A stretch of 64,000 nt of DNA from the NCBI GenBank assembly GCA_963965975.1, contig OZ014413.1:2552001-2616000 (forward strand), in the 5' to 3' direction. Under the pieces are notes generated by a model. That model did not search any database, was not told the DNA's origin, and worked only from the letters and a program-made list of their open reading frames with translations. The DNA comes from Xestospongia bergquistia. Taxonomy: Eukaryota; Porifera; Demospongiae; Haplosclerida; Petrosiidae. How positions within the stretch are numbered: position 1 is the first letter of the stretch; every line of letters starts with the position of its first letter. Below, piece by piece: positions 10,843 through 22,540 of the stretch. The translations under genes were made by a program, and so were the position numbers.

Positions 10843-12624
10843 TAGTTAATGTAAATCTTAACTTTGTTTGAATGAAAGAAAAAATCAGTTTATTTATAGT
10901 CTGTGTTTACATATATGGCTTGCGACAAGACATGCATTTTCAGGTTCATTAGAATTTGTTAATTCTCTTCAAACTCCCCCATGGGAATAACCAACTCTAA
11001 TCTGGTCTTTCAATGTTTACTTAGGACACATCTGAGGATACAGAAGGCTAATTAATTAAGAAATTTTCCCTGGGAATTCCCCCTTTGCTATATCGACACG
11101 GTAATATTTTAATGTCAGCAATTGTGATCTTATGTTTATTGTCAACATTGGAACATTAATAAAACAGAACATATTTCACACATTAAGTAGCTGAGTAGAC
11201 TTAAATATTGGCACATGAAGTAGCTGAGGAGACTTAAAGAAGACCTTGTCAGCTTTATGATTGTTTTGATATCTCTTGCATATTTGCTAACTTTGTCTGT
11301 TTACGTGATTACTGTGTTCCTTATACATTTACAGGCCTGGTGAATTATTTAATTGCATTTTGATTTAATTGCTGTTCTATACTTTAGTTTTATTATATGC
11401 TAGTATGATTCATGCTTTATGTCTTTAAGCCACTAGCTATAGAAAGGTAGCATTCACCCAGGCAATCAGTTCCTTACCTGTGTCAGGTATGGATTATGTC
11501 ATACAACTATAACAATGGATATATAATACATACTACATAATTATTACTTAGTAGCGATATACAAGATATAGTTAACTATTGGTCATATACGATATATAGC
11601 AGTATAGGTAGTGTATTATAGTTTACTATTAATAGTATGTCTATATCGTTCTGTATAAACTATGTAGAAAGTCCCTGTTAGCTAATCAAGCAAACATTTG
11701 ACCAGAAGATGAAAGTTTGTTTTAGTTCTAGACATGTAAAGCTTTACAAATGAAACAGTTTAGTTTGGGTTTCATTAATTATTCTTGTGATGCTGGCCAT
11801 GGTTACAAAAAAAGGTTTCTATTATTCAGCTTTATTCAATGAATATTATTGTACATATAAAAGTTATTTAATATTATCACACAGTATCTCTTGTGTAAGA
11901 AGTTTTGTATATTATCAATAATTGCTTTCTTATCACCATACACAACAATATTACTATAATATATTATTTTACACAATAATATCATTTAATTAATATATAT
12001 ATATATATATAATTGTCATAATAGTCTTTGATGTGGTATGTTGTCTTTGTCTTTTTGATATATGATATGTCTACTGGTCTCCCATTTCCTTTCCCACGGG
12101 CACATCTGGTGGGCTGATGTAAGAACACATGCATTGATCTAACACAATTGTCATCTAATGGACTTTAATTCATTGATAGATAGATTATCATTAGGAGAGT
12201 CTTGGGACTTATATTTAGAAAATGATCCCAAAAGAATCCAACAAACTATATACTAAAATCCCAATCTCGTTATATAGAGTACAAAACAAAAGCAATTTTC
12301 ATTAATCAGAGTGATAAAGTTTAATAATTAATGTTAATGAACACACGTTTAATTAGATTCTTATAGGTTTTATAGGATGTAACATTGTAGACATTTTCTT
12401 GTGAATTTCTTTATAATACTATTTATAATAATGCTATGTCACATGATTTGGGTCTGAAAATTACATCATTATATATTACAACTCGTATTTATTTCCATTG
12501 TTTAATTGTCTTGTTTGTCAAAATTGAAGTTCTTTAATTAATTGAAAGTAATTTGGCTACACGCAATGGTTATTCAATAAAAGAAAAATGTATTATATAA
12601 TATATTTGCTCTCTTAATAGCTAA
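10843..12624. other. Intergenic, 1.8 kb, no gene seen
   Basis: AT-rich and full of stops in all frames. Only a short TA run at about 11,995-12,011 is evident. Unrecognised 5' exons of the 10,197-10,790 gene could lie in its left part. Confidence 0.4.
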
Positions 12625-13221
12625 CTATTTTGAAGATTTATCTTTATTAGAGCCTGAAAACATTTTATATAATAAAGCAGCACCAACTGCAATGCCAGCA
12701 ACTGCTATTGCTCCAATGGCAATACGATTGATAGTGACTTCTCTAGCAGTGGAAAAATTGCTATGACAGCCAATATCTTCTGCTAAATGCTTACAGTAAT
12801 CTTGACAGTTGTTGATCCAAGCATTATATGAGCCCATTTGACATAGCCTACTATAGGCTTTTCCTAGTATTACCCCAGCTTTTTCTTTAATAACTCCTAG
12901 ATCCCTGGCTCTAATGTTACAGTATCGTTCATCACTAACGTCAATAATCCTGAGTTTTAACTCAGTCTGGTTTATATCATTATATGTCACTACCACAAGC
13001 TCGATTAATAAACACTCTGGTCAATCTAAAAATTGAAACAACAATGAGTAATGGCCAAATAAGTCTTTTGATAACAAATAGACTTTCCAGGAGGATAATT
13101 GATCGAGATTAGGGAATCCTTGACAATTGTCATCCCAAAATTGAATGATTTTAGCTTTGAAATCTTTAAATTGTTCATTATATGGGAGGGCATTCACAAA
13201 CGATCCAGATGAAGAAGCCAT
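12625..13221 (-). CDS. Paralogue of the GHW/NCQDY protein, interrupted by one in-frame TGA
   Basis: From ATG 13219-13221 one frame runs to 12,625, aligning along its whole length with the 2,387-2,959 protein: FGHYSLLFQFLD ... LLIELVVVTYNDINQTELKL ... MGSYNAWINNCQDYCKHLAEDIG. The candidate His and Cys are kept. A single TGA at 13021-13023, same frame on both sides, falls where the paralogue has Thr in the loop just after the GHW block. No intron with usable sites removes it. The C-terminus adds a hydrophobic helix (IAIGAIAVAGIAVGAALLYKMF) and a Lys-rich tail, suggesting a tail-anchored form. Either a very young pseudogene, an allele or sequence error, or stop read-through. The surrounding conservation argues against long decay. 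Confidence 0.6.
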
Positions 13222-14001
13222 GATCAAAACGGGTGTGACTCTGCTAGTTTAATTCTTCTGTCTGTTAACTACTAATTAATACACTGATAACAGTGATATT
13301 ACTTAACTGATATTAATACTAACTGATATTAACTACTTAATAAACTGATAGTTTATTAAGCTATTCATCATCTCTAAATTATGACTGCAAAGCATCGACC
13401 TAGTTAATATTATTAAATGAAGTATTTTAGATGTAGTTGGTAAGTATTATTCATCATCATTGTTATTGACTCAATAGGAATAATGAAGTTTTATATTATT
13501 TTGTTGTTAAAACAGTATAACAGCAACTTTATTTTAATTTAATAGTAGGTGCTTAAATATTCATAGAAGAAAAAAAATAAAAAACTTGCTGACTTTTATG
13601 TCAATACCTATAGTACACTGTTTTAAAACTTTTTGCTACCAAGATCAGCTACTTAATGATACTAAACAATTTGAGTAAAAGTCACATCTGAAATATCAGT
13701 TATTTCAGAATTATTAGTGGCTTCCAAAATTTTGTTTCAGTAAAGAAACTTAAATGTGATACCTTTAATTGTGATATTGTTTTGTTCCAAAAGGAGTTTG
13801 ATAGTAAATAATATATGAATGACTCAAATAATACAGTTTGAACAAAGTTAACATTCAATACAAACATTATCCAGGGAGAGTACTTGTTGTTGCAAGTCAT
13901 ATAACATCACATAACAGCTAGCTAGCTACTAGAGGAAACAGCATCCTTTTAAAGAATTAATGTATATATAAAGTGGAAAAGTAAAATAGTAGATAGGTCA
14001 A
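13222..14001. other. Intergenic, no gene seen
   Basis: AT-rich, no exon recognised. It contains the promoter side of the NCQDY paralogue and the 3' flank of the first Rolling-stone-like gene. Confidence 0.4.
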
Positions 14002-15324
14002 TTATACTGTGGATTCCAATACTATAAGCTCAAATTCTGTCTCATCATTCTCGTTTATTGGTTCATGTGCAAAACCACCAGCAATAAAGCTACAACAATG
14101 TTTCCTTGCCAAATAAAGGAGACCTTCTCTAAGAAGATAAAGACAATAAACAAAACTGTGTATCACAGGGATAATTATGAATGTTACTACAAACCCCATA
14201 CTAACAGCAAAAGAAACATTCTCTCCATAATTTAAGAACTTGTAAATGTATCTATTGCCATAGTAGTTAGTACCACCAGCAGCAAAGTATATACCACTAA
14301 ATATAAACCAGACTACACCAAGAATTACAGAGTAAATAAAATGGAGGATACGTATTGGGATAGCTGTTATGAATAGATCAACAACAGCCATGATTCCAAC
14401 AATTAAATGCTTCACAAAATTAGCATAGTCAACTTCTTCCATTACAGGATCAAATGCATATATAAAACTCCAATACATCACAACAACTAGGATTGTCATA
14501 TCAATTGTCAGTGTATACAGCAGCCAATAAATCTTTTGATACCACAAAGTTCCGTCACTACTGACACCACAACATCCTATAGGACGATTATCAATAACAA
14601 GTTCATGATTACAGGGTCCTCCTGTATCTCTTCTTTGAAACTTATCCATCTGCCAAAAGTAAACTTTAAAATAAGTAACTGTAACAAATATTGCAGCCCA
14701 GAGTATTTGAAAATTCCATAAATAAAATACCCACTGTGTGACATAGATAATAACCTTAGGACCATAAGCCCTGACATGAATTGAAGCATAAATTAGGCTG
14801 GAAATGAAATAAAGTGACATGATCCAGCGATACATTACATAAACCAATTGAAACTTCACAGAGTGTGGCAGCCACTGTGTAAAAAGAAAATATTTTCTGT
14901 ATACAATTATTTAAAGAACTTTTTGCACACATCATAATTATTAATTACATAATTATATATAAAGTTAGACATTAATGTATATTGTAAATGAAAAACTTAA
15001 TGGCTATTTTATAATCATTTTAACCAGATTAATATATGATTACCTGAAATAATGAGAAACATATTAATAAACTTAGCCTGTTTTATTTATAATAAAAATA
15101 TGATAATTGTCAACCACAAAATCCCTATAATTTAAATAGTGGCTATTATAGCCACATTTAATAGTAAACAATATAAATTGTTAATTGTACAGCTTTATCT
15201 GTTATCTCGCTAATTATCTTACAGGTGAAAATGAGAAGACCCGCCAACTCTTATGACAAAAACAAAACTTCGAATAATGGAACTCCCAGAGGCAGCATGT
15301 CCTACATCGAGAACAGTCGTCCAT
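14002..15324 (-). CDS. Rolling-stone-like multi-pass membrane protein, copy 1
   Basis: Two exons, 15223-15324 (34 codons from ATG 15322-15324) and 14002-14874, phase 0, about 324 residues. The N-terminal exon is Cys-rich (CSRCRTCC, KFCFCHKSW). After WLPHSVKFQLVYVMYRW, about seven hydrophobic helices follow, with TQWVFYLWNFQILWAAIF, a GGPCNHEL loop, RILHFIYSVILGVVWFIFSG and YIYKFLNYG, the pattern of the Rolling stone family. The Drosophila member acts in myoblast fusion; the role here is unknown. A close paralogue lies at 23,199-24,299 (same strand, same intron position), so the pair arose by local duplication. The acidic C-terminal tail differs from the paralogue. Start choice is supported by conservation of the Cys-rich exon in both copies. 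Confidence 0.8.
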
Positions 15325-15329
15325 TGCTC

Positions 15330-15760
15330 AATTTACATTGCCTTTCCGTCATTAAAATTAGTAGTAATAATAGTTAATATTACGTCATGATCAGTTATAA
15401 TATTGATTTTAATCAAGTAACTTGGATGAATTTGAAAACCACGCCCAACACAAGCTTTTCTTGGATGTATGAGGCTACGCTACGAAATGTGACATTATTT
15501 GCAAAAGACATCATTTCTTTTAAACATTTAGAAACAACTTTGCATACATACAGTTTCTATGTATACACAACCACGCATTTTTATTGATGTTTACTTTATA
15601 ATACCTTGTTTAAAAATCTATTTTACTTCCCATAAACACAAATAGTCATTTTTAAAAAATATCATATACTTATTACTTATACATTAAAGTATGGCGTTCC
15701 ATTACTGACACTCTAGACACTTTCTTTTATATTATGACAGAAGTGCATGGCCCGACAATA
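15330..15760. repeat. Dispersed duplication, copy A (upstream flank of Rolling-stone copy 1)
   Basis: About 430 bp, from TTACATTGCC at the left to TTATGACAGAAGTG at the right, match 20,590-21,020 in the same orientation with scattered differences and small indels. Shared blocks include TTAATATTACGTCATG, TGACATTAT, ATTGATGTTT, and ACTGACACTCTAGACACTT. It immediately precedes exon 1 of the Rolling-stone gene, so it may carry its promoter. Confidence 0.75.
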
Positions 15761-16151
15761 CAAATATTAAAATAGAAAAATGAATACACTAGATCTAATC
15801 ACTTACCTTTGATATCACTTACTTTGGAGTTTGTTTCAGGGGTAATTATTAATTGTTCTCCGCCTATTGTTTTATTAAGTTTGCTATGAACATAATAATA
15901 ACCACTAAAACATTCTTGTCTTTAGCCACTTCTCCATCATGATGATGTAGCCATTTGAAACTTGCGCTACTTGCGAATTATTATCACTTCAAACTTACAA
16001 AAGTGCATGTGTCATGTGTGAAAACATAAATTGAAAAAGATCCTTGGTAATGAAGAGTACAATCCCAATCTTAAAATAACTTTATTTTGAACTCTCTACC
16101 ATAAATCAATTTACTACAAAAGACAATTTTGACAAATTAAATCAAAAAATT
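15761..16151. other. Intergenic, no gene seen
   Basis: No exon recognised. It includes the 3' flank of the sulfotransferase gene. Confidence 0.4.
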
Positions 16152-17593
16152 TTAATCACCAAAGTCATATACTAAGTCAGTTTCAATCATGTTTTCTGCA
16201 ACTAATTTATCCATTCTAATGGACTGTTCATTACTGAAGTAATTCTTCCAATCTCCAATCACTCCTTTACGCATAAAAGGTGGTGCTCCACTTTTACTAT
16301 ATTCATCCATCCAACTATTATTAGCTGTGGGGTTTAACTTCATTTTGTCAAAGCTAGTTTCTTCAACAATTTTTTGAATTGCATCTTCACTTAACTGATA
16401 GCCAAGGAAGGAGCCAACATTACTAATGGCAGTGTAAGGATCTCTCTTCATTTGTTCATAACTTAATATGAATATATTCTCAGCATCTAAATGTACATGA
16501 TAAAATGTAACCAGATAAGTGGATTGATCAATTTAACTAATCCATGCATGGTCATTTACATTGAAAAAAGTAAGATTAGTAAAGTTAACATGCTGCATTA
16601 CTATACTAACAATAGTGGATATATTGTTAACTCTAATGAATATTTTCTCTAACACCACATTAGCTAGCCAAAAAAATGATCATGGATCTTAAGCCTGTAT
16701 GTGAGGGTTGTTAATATGTAATCTGTATATGTGATAGCTTAATTTGCTGTGTCATTATAAGGGTTAATTGTCACTATGGACATCCTTCTATACCATTTAA
16801 GTACATTAATTGTGTTCATTTGTTCATCAAAACAGCACATGTCACTTATCTATTCAATGTATTATTTGTGAATGCATACAATGAAGGTGTGAAAAGGTGT
16901 GAAGGTGTAAATCATTTAACTTAACAATCGATTTATTTTTACAGATTGAGTGTGACATAACAAGAAACAGGTATTTATTCACCTCTGTGTTTCCACCAGC
17001 CTAATATATGCTTGAAATAAGATCCATATAACATACGTCCAGATATAAAATCCTCAAAATAGTCACCCCAAGCAACTTCGCCCTCATACTCTAAAGCATT
17101 CAACAAATGAAAGTAAGAAACTGCCACATCTTTAGGATTTCGGTAAACATATATATATTTAGCTTCTGTGTTTGTTATAGGATCACCTCCAGGCATCAAA
17201 TGATAAGGTAGGTGGGTCTTGAAGCCTCGAGGAGATTTCATAACCTAAATTATTTAAATTTTAATGTCTATTTTTCAATCAAAATAAGTAACTGACTTCA
17301 GTGTCCTCTAAACTCATCACTTCTATCCAAGGCAAAGCCTCGTCAATATCACGTCCATCTTCTATGCCATTGTTCCATACTAATTTGACTATCTGTTGCA
17401 TCCACGTAGTACCACTTTTGGGATATGTAGCAACAAATACATCATTTGCTCGAATGGAAAAACTATGAACAATAGTCTTAACTTCTTCAGCTGACATTCC
17501 ATAAAATAGCTCTACACCAGGTTCTAGCTCCTCTCTTATAGTCCTTCCTTCATTAGATCTCTTAGCACCCAATCTTCGTGTTGGTGTAGCCAT
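16152..17593 (-). CDS. Cytosolic sulfotransferase (SULT1-like)
   Basis: Three exons, 17297-17593, 16983-17244 and 16152-16486, in matching phase; 894 coding bases, 297 residues, the usual SULT1 length. The enzyme family transfers sulfonate from PAPS to hydroxyl or amine groups of small molecules in the cytosol. The 5'-phosphosulfate loop reads TYPKSGTTWMQQIV (exon 1) and the 3'-phosphate motif YVYRNPKDVAVSYFH (exon 2). The C-terminal RKGVIGDWKNYF motif (exon 3) completes the PAPS site. Exon 1 starts MATPTRRLGAKR with no signal peptide or membrane helix, as expected for a soluble form. The acceptor His is probably in KSPRGFKTHLPYHL. Substrate unknown. A decayed copy of exon 3 with adjoining intron lies at 18,609-18,960. 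Confidence 0.9.
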
Positions 17594-17710
17594 TTGAAAC
17601 TTCCACTGCTGACTTCACTGCTCTGTCAATTCTCACTATAGTAGCATATTATAATAAATATATAAATATAGCTCTTTAAACTGGATGTTGAAGTTAGCAC
17701 ATTAATTGAA

Positions 17711-17820
17711 TCACAACAGTATTTAATAGTATTTAACTATAATAATCTACTATTTCTTTGTATTCACAACAGTATTTAATAGTATTTAACTATAATAATC
17801 TACTATTTCTTTGTATTCAC
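17711..17820. repeat. Tandem duplication of a 53-bp unit
   Basis: Two essentially perfect copies, starting at 17712 (CACAACAGTATTTAATAG) and 17765, followed by a short CT-rich run. A recent slippage or unequal-crossover event. Confidence 0.9.
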
Positions 17821-18235
17821 ACACACTCTCTCTCTCTCTTTATACATATATACATATGGCTTATATACAATGCTATTATAAAAACTAAACGTGTTACTGT
17901 CATAACCTCGTTCCCTACTATGACAGAAATTGGATTTACGTATCAAAGCAGTTCTAACTTGTGCTAATAGTATTTTAAGTTGAAACTATACCTTTTAAGA
18001 ATGTATTTGCCAGTAAAAGTAATCGAAAGCTATTCTTGTCAATAAGTAACCAGCAATCTGAGTAGCGTTGATGCAGTCACACTCAATGAAACATTTTTAT
18101 AGTCGTGTTCTCCGAAGCATTCCTAATCTACGAAGATTAATTGCCACGCCTTTGGGCTCGGCAAAGATGACGTCGTTATGACAAAGCATCCCCATTCACG
18201 GAGTACTTCACCAGAACTAATCAATTGTATCGCTA
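17821..18235. other. Intergenic, no gene seen
   Basis: It begins with a short CT-rich run. No coding exon recognised. Confidence 0.4.
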
Positions 18236-18420
18236 CACTGTAAAAATTAATATATTATATTAACAATTAGTCTGTACTTTACATGGCTGGATAAATATGG
18301 AACTCTAAATTAGTACAACATAACAGCAAATTATATAGTGAGTAATTAGCAAGAAGTCTATATTTCATAGTATCCATCCATATAAGCTACCAATTATTGT
18401 TACTAAAGATCAAGTGACAA
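18236..18420. mobile_element. MITE copy (family with CACTGTAAAAATTAAT ends), one end degraded
   Basis: Begins CACTGTAAAAATTAATAT and continues with TTAACAATTAG, TACTTTACATGG and ATAGTATCCATCCAT, parallel to the better copy at 28,221-28,444. The right inverted repeat is much decayed. Confidence 0.5.
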
Positions 18421-18608
18421 TGATTTGATATAACATACGACAAAGATGGAGCCAATATCTAATTCTGATTGACATCATACATCAATCTACCATTTCTCTT
18501 CAAATTTTAAACGTAATGATTGATAAAAATAATTGATATATTAAACTAGATTAATAATTATCAAATAAAATACTTTACAATAAAAGGCAATTTGACATCA
18601 GAAGTTAT

Positions 18609-18960
18609 CAATCACCAAAGTCATATTCTAAGTCACTATCAATCATGTTTTTCATCATTAATTGATTTATTCTAATGAATTGTTCTTTACTGAAGTATTT
18701 CAATCTCCAATTACTCCTTTATGCATAAAAGATGGTGCTCCATTTTTATGATATTCATCCATCCAACTGTTATTAGCTGTGGGATTTAACTTCATTTTAT
18801 CAAAGCTTGTTTGTTCAAAAAATTTTGGAATTGCATACCAATTGTAGCCAAAGTTTCCCCAACATTACTAATGGGAGTGTAAGGATCTCTCATCATAACT
18901 TAATATGAATATATTTTCAGCATAAATTGTGCTCATTTATTTATCAAAACAGTGTATGTT
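18609..18960 (-). pseudogene. Decayed copy of sulfotransferase exon 3 plus intron sequence
   Basis: On the minus strand this matches the SULT exon 3 at 16,152-16,486 almost throughout, with small deletions that break the frame: one near the Trp-Lys-Asn-Tyr-Phe motif, others near the FLGYQLSED region and the Tyr-Glu-Gln-Met segment. The similarity continues past the exon into intron sequence (block TTATCAAAACAGTGTATGTTG versus 16,82x). Exons 1 and 2 are absent. It is therefore a DNA-level segmental duplicate, not a processed copy. Confidence 0.8.
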
Positions 18961-18974
18961 GCTTATCTACTTAA

Positions 18975-20590
18975 TGTAGAATAGCACGTAAAGCGTAAGG
19001 AATTCGTTAGTGAGATAATGATATCACGTAATTTCCGGGGTACAACCATAGTTTACTGTAGAAGTGAATGGAAAAATCACATCAATTTTGAACTTCAACT
19101 GTTTCCCGCCTGTACCGTTTATTCTTATTTTAAAAATATCAATTAATTATTGAAATTTGGGTTCTACAGCAGCGTGAAACAAGATTTTGTTGTGTTTATT
19201 TATGTAACAAAAGACCTTTTTACTTCTTGTTTGTCGGCAGCCATTAGGTAAAGTGCTGTGCTTGCATTGATAGATGATAATTTTATTATATAGGTTAAAA
19301 ATGCCTAATTCTTGCTGTATTTGTGGATTAACAAAAGAAAAATTTATGAGTTTGCAGTAAACACTTCCTTAATAAGGATTCCTCCAATTTTTCATCATTA
19401 AATCTTGGAAGGAAATTTTCAATTCCTAGAAAACTTTCATTAGATCGTGGTAAGAGAGTTTTAAAGTGTTCATCTTGTACACCCACACCCAGTTCAACAA
19501 ATAAACAAGTGAAGTACACCCACACCTGGTGCAACAATTAAACAAGTGAAGGACACCTACACCTGGTGCAACAATTAAACAAGTGAAGTACACCCACACC
19601 TGGTGCAACAAGTAAACAAGCAAAGTTGTCTATGTCTTCACCTGATACCATTTACAATACAAGTAGCACAGCTGATGATGACAGTACTTCATTAACAGCA
19701 TCAATTGGTGAACCATTATGATTATAGTGTACATGAGTTACCAGGCTATGAGAGTGATATTGTCATCGATACTGTTCTTAAAACACGTATTGAGTTCCTT
19801 GAAGAACAACTGACAAATGATGATGATTACTAGTTTATTGTCTAATAATAAATGAATTAATTATAATTATTAATAGTACAAATTTAAAAATCTGACAAAT
19901 TTCTTACATTCATTCCTAGAACATGCAGGTAGGTATTTTTTTTGTTATGTCTTTATGGTTCATTTCATTGATGACTTCCCATCCACTTAATGGTACACTA
20001 CTATGTATGTCATCACCACCATCAATTGCAAGTAACTGCTTTTTTCAATAGAAGTATGACCCATCTGTGTCAACTACCTTTACATTACTCTTTTTAATCC
20101 TACATGCCATTTAAATAAATAAAATTAATATATGTCATTTTCATTGGGTAGGACTGAGGCTTACTTTTCCATAACCTGGAACTTTTTTAGAGAACTAGAT
20201 ATTTGTATGCTATGGCAAAGAAGCCACCATCGAAGTGCTGGCAAGATATGCTGCTCTAATGGCTCATTTAGAGCAGCACCAGCAATAGCTTCCTCAGTAA
20301 GCTCAGTCATCCGACAAACACTGCCAAACAGGAAGTAAAATGGTCTTTTTACCAAAAAAAAAACACGACAAAATCTTGCTATGAAAAAAAACGTGCTGTT
20401 GTAGAGCCCAAATGTCAATCTTTTAATTGATATTTTAAAAATAAGAATAAACAATACAGCTGGGAAACAGTTGAAGTTCAAAATTGATGTGTTTTTCCTT
20501 TCACTTCTACAGTAAACTACCCCAAAATGGAGACCCCGGCCCGGAAGTACGTCACAGCTCATTACCGGATAGCCTACATTCCATCGCTTT
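18975..20590. mobile_element. DNA element with ~300-bp inverted ends and two oppositely oriented coding remnants
   Basis: The left end from about 18,975 (CGTAAAGCGTAAGGAAT) to 19,255 is the imperfect reverse complement of about 20,310-20,595. Blocks such as AGTTTACTGTAGAAGTGAA, AATTTTGAACTTCAACTG and TTTATTCTTATTTT are shared. Inside, on the plus strand, a short start MPNSCCICGLTKEKF (from 19,301) and an acidic helix-like piece ESDIVIDTVLKTRIEFLEEQL (about 19,75x-19,82x) resemble transposon THAP-type N-termini. On the minus strand near the right end, LNEPLEQHILPALRWWLLCH resembles the SAP-like opening of other transposon proteins. The element looks non-autonomous and decayed. I found no clear target-site duplication. 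Superfamily not assigned. Confidence 0.5.
19487..19623. repeat. Minisatellite, ~41-bp unit, about three copies
   Basis: Units of the form AACAAGTGAAGTACACCCAC followed by ACCTGGTGCAACAATTA are repeated with few differences inside the TIR element. Confidence 0.85.
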
Positions 20591-21020
20591 ACATGCAATT
20601 TTCACAGCCTCTCCGTTATTAAAATTATTAGTTAATATTACGTCATGGTCAGTTATAACATTAATTTTGATTTAACATCAAGTACGTTCGAAACTTCGCC
20701 CAATACGAGCTTTGCTTGAATGTCAGAGGCTCGGTACGAAAAATGTGACATTACTTGTAAAAGACATTATTTCTGTTAAGACATATAGAAACAGCTAACA
20801 TACATACCATTGCTATGTATACAAAACCATGCATTTTTAATTGATGTTTGCTTTACAATATCTCGGTTTAAAAACTTTTTTTCTTGCATTGAACACAAAT
20901 TTTTAAAATAGTCATTTTAAAATAATCGCTAACATACTTACTAATTGCACATTAAAGCATGTAGTTACATTACTGACACTCTAGACACTTCCTTTTATAT
21001 TATGACAGAAGTGAATGGCC
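20590..21020. repeat. Dispersed duplication, copy B
   Basis: Second copy of the 15,330-15,760 sequence, in the same orientation. No Rolling-stone exon remains next to it: the TIR element abuts its left side. Confidence 0.75.
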
Positions 21021-21471
21021 CCGAAAATACACTCACAAACATTATTGTTAAATTCATTATATTTTCAACAAAGGTTTTTCAATGCACAAACCATGTGCAT
21101 GCATATGAAATAATTCATAAGTCATACTGAATATAAATTTATAACCTTTTACATGTTGACTTTCCAAAAAATATTTGTCATCTACATAGGAAGATAAGTC
21201 ATAAGTCATTGTTAATATTAATGTAATATAATACTAAGAAATAATAGTTTTTATGAAGTGTTACCAAATATTCATAACTTTACCAATTAATCATTGAATG
21301 TCATTACACCAATTATTCTTGAAGATCATTGAGTAAATGGGAATTATGCTACTTTTTCCAAGGATGTGGCAAAACTAAACTATATATGTTCATAAAATCT
21401 AGTATTGATTCATTCTGCCAAAAGATAGTGTTGGAGTATACACTAGAAAAGTGAAATCTGTAAATACTATA
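21021..21471. other. 5' flank of exonuclease copy 1
   Basis: No exon recognised. It presumably contains the promoter of the 21,472 gene. Confidence 0.4.
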
Positions 21472-22327
21472 ATGGCTACAATGACTGGAGATGTTATGCC
21501 CGAGAAATATTTTAGTATTGACGTTGAGTGTGTTGCTACGGGTATACGACACGACGCTCGGTCGGTAGCTCTTGTTGCTATTGTTGATAAACACGAGAAA
21601 GTGATTTTAAAGAAGAAAGTGAAAGTTACTAAGCCCGTTGTCTCATACCTCACACCACTTACTGGAATACGTCCTGGTGACCTAGATGCTGGAGAAGATC
21701 TTTCGAAAGTTATAAGAGATGTTAAAGCCATTTTGGGCTCTGATGCTGTTATTGTTGGACATGGGATAAAGAATGATATTAAATGGATGGAGCTAAAAGA
21801 AGGAATTGATTACGATTTTGCTGTTGATCTTGGTCAATTCTTTAAGACTTACAATCCACGTTATGAAAGCTATTCCTACTTTTCACTTCGTCATGAAACA
21901 AGTGTACTTCTTGGAAAAGGTTAGTCTTTTGAAAATATGCAAATACGTTTACATATAGTTAATAATTTGTGCTCTATAACGTGTATTTATGATACGTATT
22001 CTATCCAATAAAACAATATATAATTGCATTGTTATTGGGATACATACGTCTGACAGAAAATAATTTGATTATGACTCATACTTTTATTTCACAGCTATTG
22101 TCGAAGATTATCATGATCCATGTCAAGATGCTTTGGATAGTATTCAGCTCTTTAAGAAGTACTATACTAATCCTGTACTAAAAGCGAAAGATCAGCAACG
22201 TCTACTGAGGACACGCCCAAGTCCATCCTGGGCAAAACGTAACAATTATCGCTGGGAAGGTGTATGCATGGCATCCTACATGCCTGCCAAATGCTTTTGT
22301 GGAGCTCCAACAATGCGTACTGATTAG
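21472..22327 (+). CDS. DEDDh 3'-5' exonuclease, ISG20/REXO4-like, copy 1
   Basis: Two exons, 21472-21919 and 22095-22327, phase 1, 226 residues. The start ATG at 21472 gives MATMTGDVMPEKYF, matching the other copies. All catalytic motifs of the DEDDh family are visible: ExoI FSIDVECVATG (Asp and Glu), ExoII VGHGIKNDIKW (Asp), ExoIII DYHDPCQDAL (His and Asp spaced H-x4-D). Such enzymes trim RNA or single-stranded DNA ends. ISG20 relatives in vertebrates are antiviral, while REXO4 acts in rRNA processing; which applies here is open. A conserved tail RWEGVCMASYMPAKCFCGAPT carries Cys that could bind a metal. It is first of a three-gene cluster with identical exon-1 length (448 bp). Confidence 0.85.
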
Positions 22328-22540
22328 TGAATTAATTGTCTTTGAACAACATGTAGATATAAGTACTTGCTGTTTTAAATAGTGCTATTTGTAAGTGAGT
22401 TTGCTTTGCTATATGTACAAATTGTAGTGTTTAAGAGAGTGAATATTAAAAATAAATTTTTGGAAACAAATTTGAGTGGCTTATTAAACAAAATGAACAC
22501 ATGTGGGTATTGTATTATGTTGTGTTTCAATCATCCTGTC
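22328..22540. other. 3' flank of exonuclease copy 1
   Basis: Contains AATAAA-type signals (for example near 22,449). No exon seen. Confidence 0.4.

Noticed and set aside
13021-13023. TGA as a selenocysteine codon
   Set aside because: The paralogue has Thr, not Cys, at this position, and I saw no convincing SECIS-like hairpin after the gene.
20161-20598. 145-residue minus-strand open frame treated as a host gene
   Set aside because: Most of it lies in the right inverted repeat of the TIR element and mirrors the left end. Only the part with ALRWWLLCH looks coding, and that is transposon-like.
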